Part shown: positions 1 through 12,370 of the stretch, in pieces
Layout of the letters: every line of letters starts with the position of its first letter
Numbering within the stretch: the first letter of the stretch is position 1
Source: Flabesymbios commensalis
Taxonomy: Eukaryota > Annelida > Polychaeta > Terebellida > Flabelligeridae
Assembly: GCA_964017125.1 (NCBI GenBank)
Contig: OZ024902.1
Coordinates: forward strand, 38,429,836-38,493,835
DNA length: 64,000 nt
Reading direction: 5' to 3'
The notes under the pieces: model-generated
What the model was told of the DNA's origin: nothing
Database searches by the model: none
The model's input: only the letters and a program-made list of their open reading frames with translations
Program-made: the position numbers and the translations under genes

Positions 1-3000
1 TTGGGTGTATGCCGTCGCGTGACCATTGGCTGATTGAGCTTGTCCAAAATCCTTTTGTGTACATGATAAGACAGAACATTTTCAACTGCAACATGCAATA
101 CTTTTTGTTTAAATAATTCACTCTCACTAATATTTACCCTATCTTACAGAATTGTCAAATATATTCTAACATGTTTACCTAAAGAAATGTTATGCAATAG
201 GTCATTCGCAAAATCTAGGCCCACTACTTTTACAGCAGCAGATAGCAATGACAGACTTTTTTTTAATTGTGCTGCAGAATTATTATTATTTTTTTGCTTT
301 GCTTTATTAGCTTAGCATATGGAGTCGTAAACTATTAGAATAATGAGCATGGGTGCTATATATGTGCTCTAAATCTGTCCCAGAAGTAGGCCTACTCAAC
401 CCTCTGTTGCCAAAAATCTGTACAGGACCAAAAAGTGACAATGGTAAATAAATAAAAAAAATGAAAGCAAATTATCTTTAAATACAAGAATTTAACATTG
501 AAATCATCCTTTGTGAAGTTTTAAAATATTTCTCCTAATAGCTAAAATTGAATAAAACTATGTCCAACTATGTGACCCTTGAGTGTTTAATGCAGTGCAA
601 ATCCACTAAATTTTCCTGACATTCTGAACTCATTACATTATCGCCCATTTCTTGCTTTTCATCTCCTTGTTTAATATATTACATGCTAATATTATCTAAG
701 ACAAAGTACGCTAGACTATATCTTTCTAATATACTATTTAATCATTTTGTTTTGTTAAAAATATATTTTATATCCCTAAATATAGTCTTGTGACGTACTA
801 CAATCTTCAAGGGTGGTTCACGTGAGCCAGGCAGCCATCCACGCATTCATATTTAATTTTAAAATTTAATGACCTTAAAATCCCGATTTTAGCTCTGTGA
901 ACTGGTCAAGTGGAAGCTCTGGATCCGCCCCTGCATTGTCATTTCTACAGCAGACAAAGGTTGAAAATCATTTGAAATTTTTGCACCTCGCTTTTCAAAT
1001 AAATGTAACGAGTCGAGAAATTATTGAGGCGAAGTTGCAAGAAAATAACGTTATTTTTATGTGCAAGTCCATTTGCAGGACGGACACAGCCTGCAGCTGT
1101 TATGTTCGACAGAGTAGCCTACGTCCACGTGCGTCGGACATGCCAGTAGATCTAGGCCTATGGCCGATGAGGATGGTAGACTAAAGACTTCGGGAAAAGT
1201 GATCATTAAACAAAGACACGGCTAGAGTGTCCGATAATACATCCCACGTATTTCATTGTGTAGACTAATTGTGTGTATCCCGCCAAATAACAAAGTAAAT
1301 TTTACATAGGGGCCTAAAGGAAAATCAGTGTAGAAAATATTTTTTTCTGGCAGTAAAAATCTGGAGGTGTGTCTCTGTCAAAGCTCAGGCAGAAAAAACT
1401 TGAATTGCCGTAGTGGTCTAATAGAGACACCTAGTGATTACTACAGCGCCAGCTATTTCTCATTTGAGAAATAATCCACAAAACTATATTATTCAACTAA
1501 CAGTAAATTAAGAGTAATTGCTTGTGTTGATTCTACAAAATTACTTTGGGTGAGCCTAAACTATATTTATCTGTAACATTTCTAGCAATCAGCACTTTAT
1601 TATCCCAAGTAACTACATGTAACATTAACGTTATTATCAGGATATTTTCAACAATTTATATAAAGGTTACAGTTATTGGTAAATATAAATTGATCTTAAA
1701 CTATGTGAGTTTAAATGACGAATATATGTCAGTGAGCCACGGAGTTTCAGCATTATTTTGCATAGCAAACCCAAATCTCCAGCCGTCTCCCCTAGACATG
1801 CCTAGAACCCCTTATTGGGCGAGCGAAGGAAAACGCTCTCAATAACCCACCATATGCCCTATCACCCCCACCCTCACATCATCATTTGTATATCATTTAT
1901 CTCACCAATTGACTACAATGTTTTTATTGTATTACAATGTCACTTAAAGGGACCCCTTGGGATGAGACATTTTCAATGTTGTCAATTTTGAAAATTTATT
2001 TTATATGAAGCTATATAGCCTACTGATCTTAACTAAAAATACGAAAAAGTCAAAAAACAATTTTACAGCACCGAAAAAGAGCAAAATAGTTGTATTTCCA
2101 GGTCGTATATTGCCATGTAAACAAAACAAGTCAACAATATTAAGCACTCTACATCACATATTCCCACGTATCAGACGGTAAGATCAGAGCAGTCGCCGCT
2201 ATTTGGTGTCTTATAGTCAGGACACGGGACGAGGACACATCTGCAGCACTGATTGTCTACCCAACGCTGGGTCGATACCATCTGCATGTGGCCCAATGCT
2301 GTGAAAACATTCAATCGTCCTTCAGGTATACAAATAGTTTGTTTGGGTTACTTCTGGCTTCATAGAAATGTTGATTAAAAATATTTGTAAAAATATGAAA
2401 ATGCTGAAATAAATAAAAACATGATCCGTGGGATACACTACTTCAGTGCGGAATTAAAAACGAAAATTGATGTCATCCCAAGGGGCTGCTTGACCATTTG
2501 TGGCGAAAAATGACGTGAAGCAATGATTTACTACTATCAGGAGGACATCATTTAGGACTGTTTGGACAGAACAATGTGGGAATCTCGAAGAATTGAGATA
2601 CCTGGGGAAGGATGCACTATAGGGTAAAACCTGGGAGAAATATTGTTTGCCTGCCCTGCACTTCCTCATGGGGCGCACCGAGGGTAAAAATAGAAGTTTC
2701 ATAGCTATAAGGATGAGAATCCACCAAAATGTTTCTTCTTCCTTGACCCTCTCTTGGACTTTCAGAAAAGATAATTGCGCGTATAGTCTTTGTGAAATAT
2801 AACATGCAATCACAAGGGGGTTGTAGTGATCGTCATTATCAAAGTCACCCTTGACAGGTAGGCCTTCTAGTGCAGGAGCATGTGTGATTCCGTGGAATTT
2901 CAGTGGTTAAAATATGCCACCTACATGTATATTAAAATGTTCAGAATAATTTTAGATCACAGAATAAAAAAAAGTTTGGTGGAGTTTGCAAATGGGTGTC

Positions 3001-3200
3001 AAAACCCTCTTATCAGGCAAAATTTATCATGGCCGCCATGAAATTACTGAAGTTATCATAATCTTTATCAATAATTGAGATAGAGACAACATTATTTCAC
3101 TAGACTATATGAAGGGCTCAGTGGAAAAAACGAATCTAAGTCATATTACTTAGTGTAATACTTAGACAGTAAAACAACAGTAAAACACAGTTACGACACA
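1..3200. other. No gene recognised
   Basis: AT-rich sequence with short ORFs lacking motifs, and a fragment of the 'caacgctgggtcgataccat' repeat at about 2.25 kb. If the minus-strand gene extends here, I could not see its exons. Confidence 0.6.
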
Positions 3201-3214
3201 TATGTATAATTATA

Positions 3215-3660
3215 TGTGTAATATCTGAAAAACCATACTAGATAGCTAGACCATTACTATGGTTTTCGGGAGGTTGAAATGTGCCCAGCTCAGGATGATC
3301 CATTTGCGACGGACACTCTGCTTGGCCACGGGTGTAGTATTGTGCAAGAGTCCCTAGCTTGGACTAGGTTATGCCCTGAACAATTTCAACTTGATCTTGA
3401 CTTAAATATCTGGAAAACCAGATAGTTAGACAATTACTATAAAACAAAATGTGAGGCTTCAGGGAGGAATATGCCCTGAAAAATGTCAATTCAATAAAAT
3501 TCAAAATTGCCAACTGGCGTCATTATTGACTATAATCTGTGTAATGTTTTGAAAATTATGCCAGATAGTTAGACCAATATTATAGAACGAAATGAAAAAT
3601 TTCGACGAGATCAAATCAAAATGGCCGACTTGTGGATATTATCATTAATATCTGGAAAAA
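3215..3660. repeat. Dispersed satellite-like repeat, about 3 units
   Basis: Units of about 125 bp read 'tctggaaaaccagatagtta', 'gaccattactataaaacaaa', a pyrimidine-rich block, then 'aaatggccgac'. The same unit occurs inverted at 49.75-50.29 kb and once at about 41.13-41.34 kb. No protein; short ORFs in it are by-products. Confidence 0.7.
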
Positions 3661-4612
3661 AAATTGTCAATGATATTTGATTTTAAACAATGATTAGACG
3701 CTGAGGCCTAATTTTGTCACCGATTGGCCTTGTTTAAATTGATTTCACAGTTTTACATCATAATTATACTGAAATACTCATAGATTTATCAGTTGTTCTT
3801 GCATACCATTGGTTAAAATCTTGAGTGTGCCGAGTTTTATAAGAAGCTTCCCTTATCACCTTGAAAATATTCAATAATATTTGTTAAACTTTAGACATTA
3901 TCATTGCAACCATTAAATGTATTAAATGAAATCGTTTTCATAAACAGTGTTTGTATGTTTCAATCTCCTCACATTATTCATTGTTTTTTAGACCGAGTGA
4001 ACTATTTAGCACTAGCATGGGCATTGCGTTACTAAGTGAATACTGGGTGAATATACAATTTAGGGGGTCTTTCAATTTTTATTTTTGAAGAAAAACAGTC
4101 GCTTTAAATTATATATACTAGCGTCAGATATTGAGGGTAGGGTCTATGTGATACACAATTAAAATATCAGACCTTAATCTCAAACATATTTTGACAAAAT
4201 TTTAATATGTGTTTTTGTGAAGGACCGTAAAAATAAAATGTCAACTCAGCAACGAGTTATATATATATATATATATTTAAGGTGTTGGGTGACAGATTCG
4301 TGTGATTGTGGCATATATGCCATCTGCGTAAGCTGTTATTTTTTGCGTAAGTTGTAAATTTATTGTCACTCAACCCATCTAAGATTTGGGCTTGTACTGG
4401 TACCTGTAACCTACTTTGTAGGACTACATGCTAGGATAATATAGGAAGCATACACCGCCATATGAGGGTGCACATGGGTCCTGGAAATTATGGATTCTTC
4501 TCAGTTTTTTGACCTAGCTATTCGATTTTTATAAGCGAAAAATGCCATAAATATAGATAAAAATAGATATAAATTTTTCGGTTCGTTTTTCACACTATTT
4601 ATAAGCTAAAAT

Positions 4613-6349
4613 CCCTTATTGATTTTTGCTGGTGACATCAGCACCAACCCTGGCCCCAGTTCACCAAAATCAAAGAATCCTGAATCAATTAAACTTGCTT
4701 GTTCTAACATGCAGTCTCTTAGAAACAAGGGTCCCACACTGAATTCATATTTTTCGGACCACAAAATTTCCTGCATGATGGCAACAGAAACTTGGATAAA
4801 ACCAAGTGACACTAAAACATTTATCTCTGAGTTAACTCCACCTGTTATTGTTCTGCATCATTCACCCAGATCGAAACAGATTAAAGGTAAAATTAAAAAA
4901 AGCGGCGGTGTTGGATGTTTCACTCATGAAAACGTATTTTCAAAAATTGTCGCCCACATACCGATCATCCGAAAAAATATCTGTTTCAACAGATTTATGT
5001 AATCGACGTCTAAATCTTGTCAATACTATCTACCGACTACATGGCTCATGTAGCATAATGCCTTTTTCGACGAGTTTCAGGATTTTTTGGCTTTTCTTAT
5101 AACGCTGCCATTAGATTTTATAATTTCTGGTGACAATAATATTTCATATGGGAACGGCTCGTCTGATGCAGTGGCTATGAATATCCTTGATATGTTTAAT
5201 TTAAAACAACACGTGAACTTCCCCACCCATAAATTTGGAAATACCCTGGATTATCTCATTACAAGTGATGAATGTAATTTAATTAACAAAATAAGACCAA
5301 CAGATCAGATGAGTGACCACTCTTCATTTATTGCTTCTCTGAACGAGATTGCTAAGCCATACCAGCCAAAGGAACAAATAAATTACAGATTTTACAGAAA
5401 ATTTGACATTGATAATTTCAAAAATAATCAAACTAATTCCAACCTTATTCAGAACCCTGACACAAATTTAGCTATCCCTTTATATACCCAATACCATGCT
5501 ACAATGTCAACATTGCTTGATAAACATGCACCTCTAAAAAGTTGTAAGGTAACACAAAATGCTAGACCAGTAACTGAATGGATAACCGATGAGATCTTGT
5601 TATCGAAAAGGAAAAAAAGGCAATTGAAAAGAATATGGAGAAGCGATAGAACATATTCTAATCGATTACGACTCAATGCACAAATTCACCTTTGTAACGG
5701 ACTAATGTCAAAGGCTAAAATACTATTATACAAATTTGGTTTCAGAGAACATCACAAACCCTAGACAATTATGGGACAAAATGAAATAGGCCTACATTTT
5801 GCATAAAAACAAACAATATACTTTGGGATAGTTCATGCAATACCAAACTTGCTAGCTCTCCCAATGATTTTTTTATAAGTAAGATCGTTAAAATCAGGGA
5901 CACACATTCATCCTGAACCCACTCCTCCATCCCCCCCCCCCCCCCCAAATCCTTTACTCGCTTTCTCACAAATCTCAGAAAGTAACGTGTCAAAGCTTAT
6001 TCGGTCATCACCCAGTAAATAATGTGACTTAGATCCATGTCCTGGTCCTGGACAGCAGAATATCAGCGCTGTCCTTGACGATTTAAGTTGGACTCCAACT
6101 TAAATCGTCAAGGACAGCGCTGATATTCTGGCCGGGTCAATCACAATGATTATAAATTTCTCATTGGCAGAAGGGGAGTTCCCGGATACCTTCAAAATTG
6201 CCCATGTCACACCACTATTAAAAAACCTACACTAGATCGAAATAAATTAAGCAATTTTAGATCTGGATTAAATTTTGTTTCAAAATTGATCGAGAAAATC
6301 GTTACCAGCCAAATAAATTATCACATGCAAAATTCAGGTATTTCGAATA
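4613..6349 (+). mobile_element. CR1/Rex1-like LINE, 5' part: 2A-like peptide, endonuclease, start of RT
   Basis: The first frame (from about 4,613) reads LLIFAGDISTNPGP, a 2A-like start known from CR1/L2-type LINEs, but with Ser where 2A has Glu. Next come endonuclease blocks: SNMQSLRNK, ATETW, SGGVG. A frame change near 5.0 kb leads to the C-terminal endonuclease (ISGDNNI, FNLKQHVNFPTH, DQMSDHS) and the linker up to 5,764. After damage around 5.8-6.1 kb, RT begins with INFSLAEGEFPDTFK, HVTPLLKKPT and FVSKLIEKIV. The copy is interrupted at 6,349 by another transposon and resumes at 9,178. Dead: frameshifts, stops and an inverted duplication are present. Confidence 0.88.
6056..6130. repeat. 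Perfect 37-bp-arm palindrome in the LINE
   Basis: Arms at 6056-6092 and 6094-6130 are exact reverse complements with a 1-nt centre. The right arm is in LINE sense (it leads into DSADILAGSI...NFSLAEGEFP). The left arm is therefore a local inverted duplication of LINE sequence. Confidence 0.95.
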
Positions 6350-7192
6350 CATGTGATCACACGGTGATCTCGGCCCAGTGACTTCGGCCCACTTTGGTGA
6401 TCTCGGCCCACTAATTTCCCTCTCGGCCCAGCCTGTTAAGATTAAATTATCCAGTCATTTTCTCTAATTCACTCCACTCATAAAAAAAATGGTGACCTCG
6501 GCCCACTTTGGTGACCTCGGCCCAGTGACCTTGGTCCATTTTCATACATCTTAGCCTTATCAGTCACAGCAGGATTGCTAAATGCTATAATAATTTGACA
6601 GTATTAAAACGATGAATGACATTAAATTTGATGGCAAGCATGTAGATTTTTACAGCTCTCATAATAAAGTAACAAGTTTTACGATTAGCATTATATATTG
6701 TTGAATATTTACTGGCAGACCCCTTTTTTGTGATGTCAACAGACGAGAAAACATGTATATATTTAAAACCGAATCTGCTGTAATTTTATTTCATTCGCTT
6801 GGAGAATTATTAGCTACCGTGGTTGTTGCTGCTTATATGGCTAAGCGTTTCTACAAAAAGGTTGTTATTACTAGTTACTATTTAATAACGATTAGGTTGA
6901 TATTTAATTAGGTTGTTGCTATTATATATTATGTTTCTGAACCTAAAATAAAATAAAATATAACGTAAATACAATTTAAAAATACATTTGTTACTGTAAT
7001 ATATATATATACTGACATATTCTGCTTTTAGGAAGGTAGCAGTTGGTTTAAATACTAAAATAATGTTTAATTTCAATTAATACGATTTTTCATTCTCCAG
7101 ACCTCACGATAAAAGTGAGGCGTGTCATTAAACTATATTAAAAGTAATATGGGAATGTTTTATTGTTTATTTATATAAAGATAACAATCGTT

Positions 7193-7543
7193 TTAAAGCG
7201 ACACAATCAGGCTAAAATGATCAAAAAATAAGTATTTTTATTTTGGCTCCTTGATATGTCCATAATATGTCTACATGTCCATGGACTAGAATTGCGTAAG
7301 TTTTTTGTGTTGCGCATAAGCGAGAAATAAGGACGAAATTTAATTTTGGACATGCATGTCCAAAGTAAGAAATACGGGAATAACCGATACATGGGGCGTT
7401 CCGCACACTACATTGCCACAGCAGCCCAAAATTTAAACGACTTCCACAATTCTAGTCTATGGACATGTTCCAATCTGATGGTCATATTAATAAGCCAAAA
7501 AAATACTGATTGGTCTGATTTTAGCCTGATTGTGTCGCTTTAA
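7193..7543. mobile_element. TTAA-target MITE, 351 bp
   Basis: Its ends are perfect inverted repeats of 26 bp starting TTAAAGCGACACAATCAGGC, and less exact pairing continues inward for over 100 bp (tattttggct; gtctatggacatg). TTAA at both ends suggests a piggyBac- or Kolobok-type target. No coding capacity. A relative lies at 19.3-19.8 kb. It is nested in the 2.8-kb foldback element. Confidence 0.85.
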
Positions 7544-8603
7544 CGTACCAAACTATATTTCAATTATAATAGTAAATATTACTTCCACATTTCCATGCAA
7601 TTAATTAGTGAGAGCGGTTTGTTCCATAACTTCTATGAACTTTCATTTACAGGAATTGATCAAAATAAAGAAATGATATGTATTTTATGTACTTAGTCAC
7701 ATAATATCTTTTTTAAATTTGTTTATATAATATATGATCCATTAATATATTTAATAAGCACATTAATCCCGATTCTTTGTGCTTAACTCCGTTGCGAAGG
7801 TGTTAACAATCAAAACAGCGTCTCCAGGCATTACCTGTTGATTCACCCTAGCTGTTATATGTTTGATCTAATACAGCCAAATTGTGTGTACAATTGACAC
7901 GCGGCAGGACTAATAGGGTCAGGAGGATTAGCCGTCGTCCTTTGTCTCCCCGACAACTTTTACCGTTATGACGTTACGTAACGGTGATTTAGGCCTGCGG
8001 AAAAGCTGGGTGGCATCGACGAGATTAAGTGTGACGGTGATAGGAAATATAATATTATGCAACTTTTTCAGATTCAGATTTTGACAAAATACTGTTGACT
8101 AGCTAGCCATGCTATGTAGTTTGTGTATCAGATCGTCTCATCCATTAGGCTACATGTCATTATTATTCATTCATTTATTTGAGCATTTATATTTAAAATT
8201 GCTAGTCCCCTTCAATTTACTTTACATCACTACTCCATTTATGAAATGTTCATTCACTTTATTTCATTATATTGTGATATATTTTACTTCCGTGTGTTGG
8301 CCTAATAAATTTTAGTGCATTTCGAGTTAGGGCGTGAGCGCCAATTTATATGTTAACACCATATATTGTTCACCACGGGGTTTAAAGAGTGCCGTAATCT
8401 AATCATCATGGTGTGAATGGTTAAGGCCTAGGGTTGAATAATAATAATAAAAACATAAAAAATACATTTGTAGGTGGTACAGAAAAATGATGTCCAAATA
8501 TCAATAGTTTAATTCCACAAACATTTATAGCACAATAAAAAGTAGCACTCGAGGGATGTGTTAAAATGCTTTTGCCTAAAAATAGCATTATTTGTTTCGC
8601 AAA

Positions 8604-8845
8604 TGAAATGAATCGGGCTTTAGGCCACCTTTGTGCACATATAGGCTAAACTGGGCCAGGAGAACCTCCTGAGGATGGTGAGATGATTGAGATGACACTG
8701 TCCTCCAGACACAGTATTCGAAATTCGAGCCCTGGCGGTCTGAGGCCGAGCACGCTACCTCTCGGTCACGGAGGCTCCCCACAATACTGACTTTCACACG
8801 TGAATGGGGAAGAAACATTTTTTTGTTTTTTTCAAGCCGCCGAGA
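8604..8845 (-). mobile_element. tRNA-derived SINE, 5' truncated
   Basis: Same family as the copies at 15.3, 52.4 and 60.1 kb. It has the 3' (ATTTC)n tail and the second tRNA-like module, but most of the first module is gone. Perfect 15-bp target duplication 'tatttgtttcgcaaa' at 8589-8603 and 8846-8860. Inserted inside the 2.8-kb foldback element. Confidence 0.92.
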
Positions 8846-9177
8846 TATTTGTTTCGCAAAAGAAGATCATTTGAGAACATAGTGAAACTCGAAACATACA
8901 TACATTTTTATACCTACTCGTCTTTAAATTTCATTATTGGGCATTGGGAAATACATACATAACATATTGTGTGGCTATCTCGGCCAACTTTGACGACCTC
9001 GGCCCAGTAACCTCGGTCCACTTTGGTGACCTCGGCCCAGTAACACTGCATCAGATAAGTGGGCCGAGGTCACTTAGACCACTTTGTGCCGAAGTCATCA
9101 ATGTGGGCCGAGGTCACAGAAATGTGGGCTGAGGTCACCTGGTCCGAGATGGTCGTGGACCGAGATCGCCAGTACCC

Positions 9178-9435
9178 TTTCGAATAACCTTCAATCAGCA
9201 TATAAATTTGGAAATTCCACCGAAACGGCCCTTTTGTATATTCAAAAGTATGTTTTGTCAGCTCAAGACCGCGGTGAACTTACTGCTCTTTTGCTCTTGG
9301 ATTTGTATGCGGCTTTTGACACGATTGATCATGACCTCTTGCTCAATTTATTGACTCAGTGGTTTTGCATTATGGTGTGGTGTTGCAGTGGGTTCGATCT
9401 TACCTGACCGGTCGTTCTAAGCTTGTTAAAGTTAG
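9178..9435 (+). mobile_element. CR1/Rex1-like LINE, continuation of RT, 3' truncated
   Basis: Removing the 6,350-9,177 insertion and one 9-bp target copy restores one reading: HMQNSGISN then NLQSAYKFGNSTETALLYIQ, LTALLLLDLYAAFDTIDHDL, and in a shifted frame VVLQWVRSYLTGRSK. These are CR1-clade RT blocks (STETALL, LLDLSAAFDTIDH, W..SYL.GR). Homology fades by about 9.44 kb, before the catalytic YADD, so the 3' RT and tail are missing. Confidence 0.88.
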
Positions 9436-9599
9436 TTGTTGTGAGAGATACTGGCGCTATAGAAGTCATTATACTCATACTTATATTTGATCATTTTCAA
9501 ATCTTAAAGATCTTAAATTGCTTTGTATGATAGTTTAGTGATATATTAGTATTTATAACACTTTTAAAATAAAAATTGCTAAGGCAGAACAGAGATTTT

Positions 9600-10290
9600 A
9601 TTGTGGAATGATGTAGTTACTGAGTTGACATTATTGTTTCTAAGTTGACAAGACACGATAATTGGATGTAAACGTCATGTTTTAAGCGCATCCACGAGAT
9701 CTCTCAACACTTGAGCCCCATTTTCGGAAAAAAATTGGTTCATTATTATAAAGATAAAAAAGAAATGGGAACATAATATGTCTAATGTGAAAATGTATTT
9801 CGAAGGCCATTGTACAATGTATACATTCCAATATAATGAGGGTAAATTTGATGCAGAAATTTAACTAAGTGTTATTTGTAGTTTTATTTATGCAAACAAC
9901 TTCTAAAATACTCTTCCACTCTAATTTAATCAAAGGCAGCTTCTTTTTAGCTGCATTTTACATTGACGGAGTTAAAATTTCAGTTTTAACTACAATAATG
10001 AGACAGAAAGCAGAATTTAGAAACTCAGCAACGTTTTTGTTTTCAACTCAGAAACGTTTTTTTTTTGTAAAAATGTCTACATAAGCGAATACTTTCTCAA
10101 TCTAATTTATTTAAAAACAATTTTTAAATTGCATTTTACATTTATAGAGATACGTTTTTAGTCTTAATTACATTAGTGAGACAGAAAGCTAAAATTAGTC
10201 AACTCAGCAACGTTTCTGAGTTGACTGGTCAACTCATAAACGTTGCTGAGTTTATCGAAATAATAATGTTGCAGAGTTGAATACGGACAA
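9600..10290. repeat. 'Tcaactcagcaacgtt' inverted-repeat region
   Basis: Words such as 'gtcaactcagcaacgtttct' and 'aaactcagcaacgttt' recur in both orientations, including a compact palindrome at about 10,196-10,253. The word also appears at 4,240. Probably a degraded foldback MITE. No coding signal. Confidence 0.45.
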
Positions 10291-10946
10291 CAAGAAACGA
10301 TCTTTAATGTATTTAAAATAGATGTATCATTGCCCACCGATGCGATAGGGCCTTCATTATCAAGAACTTTGTCTAGTTTAACATGTTTTCAATGATTTTT
10401 TGCGAAGTTATGAGCGTTGACACAGAAATTGAACACGTTTCATGGATGATTGTTTTGGTTATAAAATAGCAGTTCAAATTGAATGTTTACAAATATTTCA
10501 CCTACCTCAAAATATTGGGACTTTGCAGCTGTCCCTGCGTATATCAATACCTCAGTAAATGTATCCTTAAAAACTTTCATATTGAGTTCATGTCTGTTTA
10601 TGAATAAATTCCGTTGTACATAACAATTGCACTACAAAATCACTCGGGGTTAAGTTATTTCCAAGACATCTTCCATGGTAAAACAGTCTTATGTTTCAGG
10701 TGTTAGATATTGGGAGACATTGCATTTGTGTACAAATTCGTGTATTTTGGCACATTACATGCTGAATAAAATATGTTCGTTAGAGATATTGAATTATTTA
10801 TTTTTCTCGGTTTATCGTATTTCCCATAGGATAACATTAAAAAAATTCAGACCCTCACAATTTATAAATTGGTTCAGAATAGCCAAAAGACACTAAATGA
10901 CCCTTACATTATATTCTCCCTACTATGCCAGATACTTTAACCAAAT

Positions 10947-11474
10947 TATAAGTTAATTCTGGGTCAGTGTCACCGACGGTGGGTCAGCATTAACTCAGGA
11001 TTGGGTCAGCGTATTGTGTTTGAAGGGATGTGCACAAAAAAGTAAGTCTACTACTTCTATAAAATATTGAGAGATCTAAAAACAATGAATTATAGTCTAA
11101 TACCCAAGTCAAATATCCTAGGTAAAATCGACTCTTCTTTGGAATTTAAATCTAGTGATAAATTAATGTAGCTATAAATCCAACGCACCTTTCGACTGAC
11201 GAGTCAGGTCCCTGTTGCTGATCCAGCGGTGACTCATTCACGCTCCATGTTCACTTTCCATGTTGATATCATTCTCATTTCACAATTTCACTTTCATGCA
11301 ATAATGTTTACAAAAATATTATTTGTGGATATACTTTTTAATTACTAATATAAGCTGAAACTTTTATTTTATTAGATGACACCGTACCTTCTTCTTCACA
11401 AGTTGGAACAGTCAGTCCTGGTTCACAGTCGCATTTAAAGCTATTAAGCTGATCCTGCTGACAGGTTGAACCAT
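10947..11474. repeat. Segmental duplicate (damaged copy) of the exon-7 region
   Basis: This stretch matches about 12,803-13,314 in the same orientation: the 'gttaattctgggtcagtgtc' start, 'caacgcacctttcgactgac' in the middle and the EGF exon end. The copies differ by scattered substitutions and indels, and the other copy has an extra imperfect palindrome near 12.85 kb. It is bounded on the right by satellite DNA. Confidence 0.85.
11388..11474 (-). pseudogene. Truncated duplicate of EGF exon 7
   Basis: Seen: 87 nt matching the 3' two-thirds of the 13.2-kb EGF exon, with the same GAAGAAG|gtac donor, ending abruptly inside the GSTC codons where unrelated satellite DNA begins. The acceptor and the first two cysteines are missing. 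The product would read QQDQLNSFKCDCEPGLTVPTC, with Gly to Val in the conserved G of GLTG. Inferred: a dead exon left by segmental duplication, since without an acceptor it cannot be spliced in the normal way. Confidence 0.85.
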
Positions 11475-11479
11475 TAAAG

Positions 11480-12370
11480 CCCAAGGTTATATATACTGGG
11501 GCCTCCTCCCAAAATATATCCCCTTTTCAACAACTATATATAGCGCCCCTCCCAGAATTTACCCCTCCCTCCCAGTGTATACTGCCTTCTTTACCAATTA
11601 TATGTGACCCTCCCAGAAAATATCCCTCCCTTCCAAAATATGCACCCCTGTTCAACATCCATATGTGACACTCTCAGAATTTACCCATCCCAACCCAGAA
11701 TCTACCCACCTTTTCAACAACTACATGCGACCCTCCCAGAACCTACCCCTTCCCCCAAGAATATACCCCTTTGTTCAACAATTGTATGCGACCCGCAGTT
11801 AGAGCCGGGGAAGGTCGCATATAGTTCTTGAAAAGGGGGGTATATTCTAGGAGGGAATGGTAGATTCTGGGAGGTTCGCATATAGTTGTTGAAAAGGGGT
11901 GTATATTCTGGTACGAAGGGGTAGATTCTGGGAGGGTTGCATATAGTTGTTGAAAGGGGGAGGGGGTAAATTCTGGGAGGGAGGGGAAGATTCTATGAGT
12001 GTCGCATATAGTTGTTGAAAAGGGGGTATATTCTGGGAGAGAGAGGTAGATTTGGGGAGAGTCTCAAAAGTTGTTGAAAAGGAGGGTATATTCTAGGAGG
12101 GAGGGGTAGATTCTGGAAGGGAGGGGAAGATTTCAGGAGGGTTACATATAGCTGTTAAAAAGGGAGGTATATTCTGGGAGGGAGGGGTAGATTCTGGGAG
12201 GTTCGCATAATATTATAGTAATCTGCTGAAAAGAGGTGTATATTCTAGGGAGGGGGGGGGGGGGGTTAGCTTCTTGGAGAGTCGCATATAGTTGTTGAAA
12301 GGGGGGATATTCTGAGAGGGAGGAGAGGGAGCGCATCATAGTTGTTGAAAAGGGGGTAGGGGAGACCCAG
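11480..12370. repeat. Palindromic degenerate satellite (foldback block)
   Basis: Left part (11.50-11.80 kb) repeats 'cctcccagaatctacccc' plus 'tcaacaactatatgcgac'. Right part (11.80-12.37 kb) carries the reverse complement, 'gggaggggtagattctggga' plus 'gtcgcatatagttgttgaaa', about 70 bp per unit. The switch lies near 11.80 kb. The whole block could fold on itself. It may be a nonautonomous foldback transposon that sits between the two exon-7 duplicates. No target duplication could be fixed by eye. Confidence 0.75.

Larger units (their letters stand above)
6350..9177. mobile_element. 2.8-kb foldback/Mutator-like element with 'GATCTCGGCCCA' array ends
   Basis: It is flanked by perfect 9-bp direct repeats TTTCGAATA (6341-6349, 9178-9186), and the LINE reading frame is continuous if it is removed. 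Its left end (6,350-6,440) and right end (about 8,970-9,177) carry short tandem copies of 'ggtgatctcggcccactttg', with part of the right array inverted. No transposase was found inside. Known: 9-bp duplications are typical of Mutator-like and Rehavkus elements, and tandem-repeat ends of foldback elements. The superfamily is an inference. It contains a TTAA MITE and a SINE. Confidence 0.82.

Noticed and set aside
2454-2813. 119-codon minus-strand ORF tested as a 3' exon of the VWD/EGF gene
   Set aside because: No EGF-type cysteines and no convincing acceptor in phase 1.
8588-8818. Conserved ORF starting MFLPHPRVKVSIVGSLRDREVA in four places
   Set aside because: It is the second half of the tRNA-derived SINE read as protein; conservation reflects copy number and not a gene.
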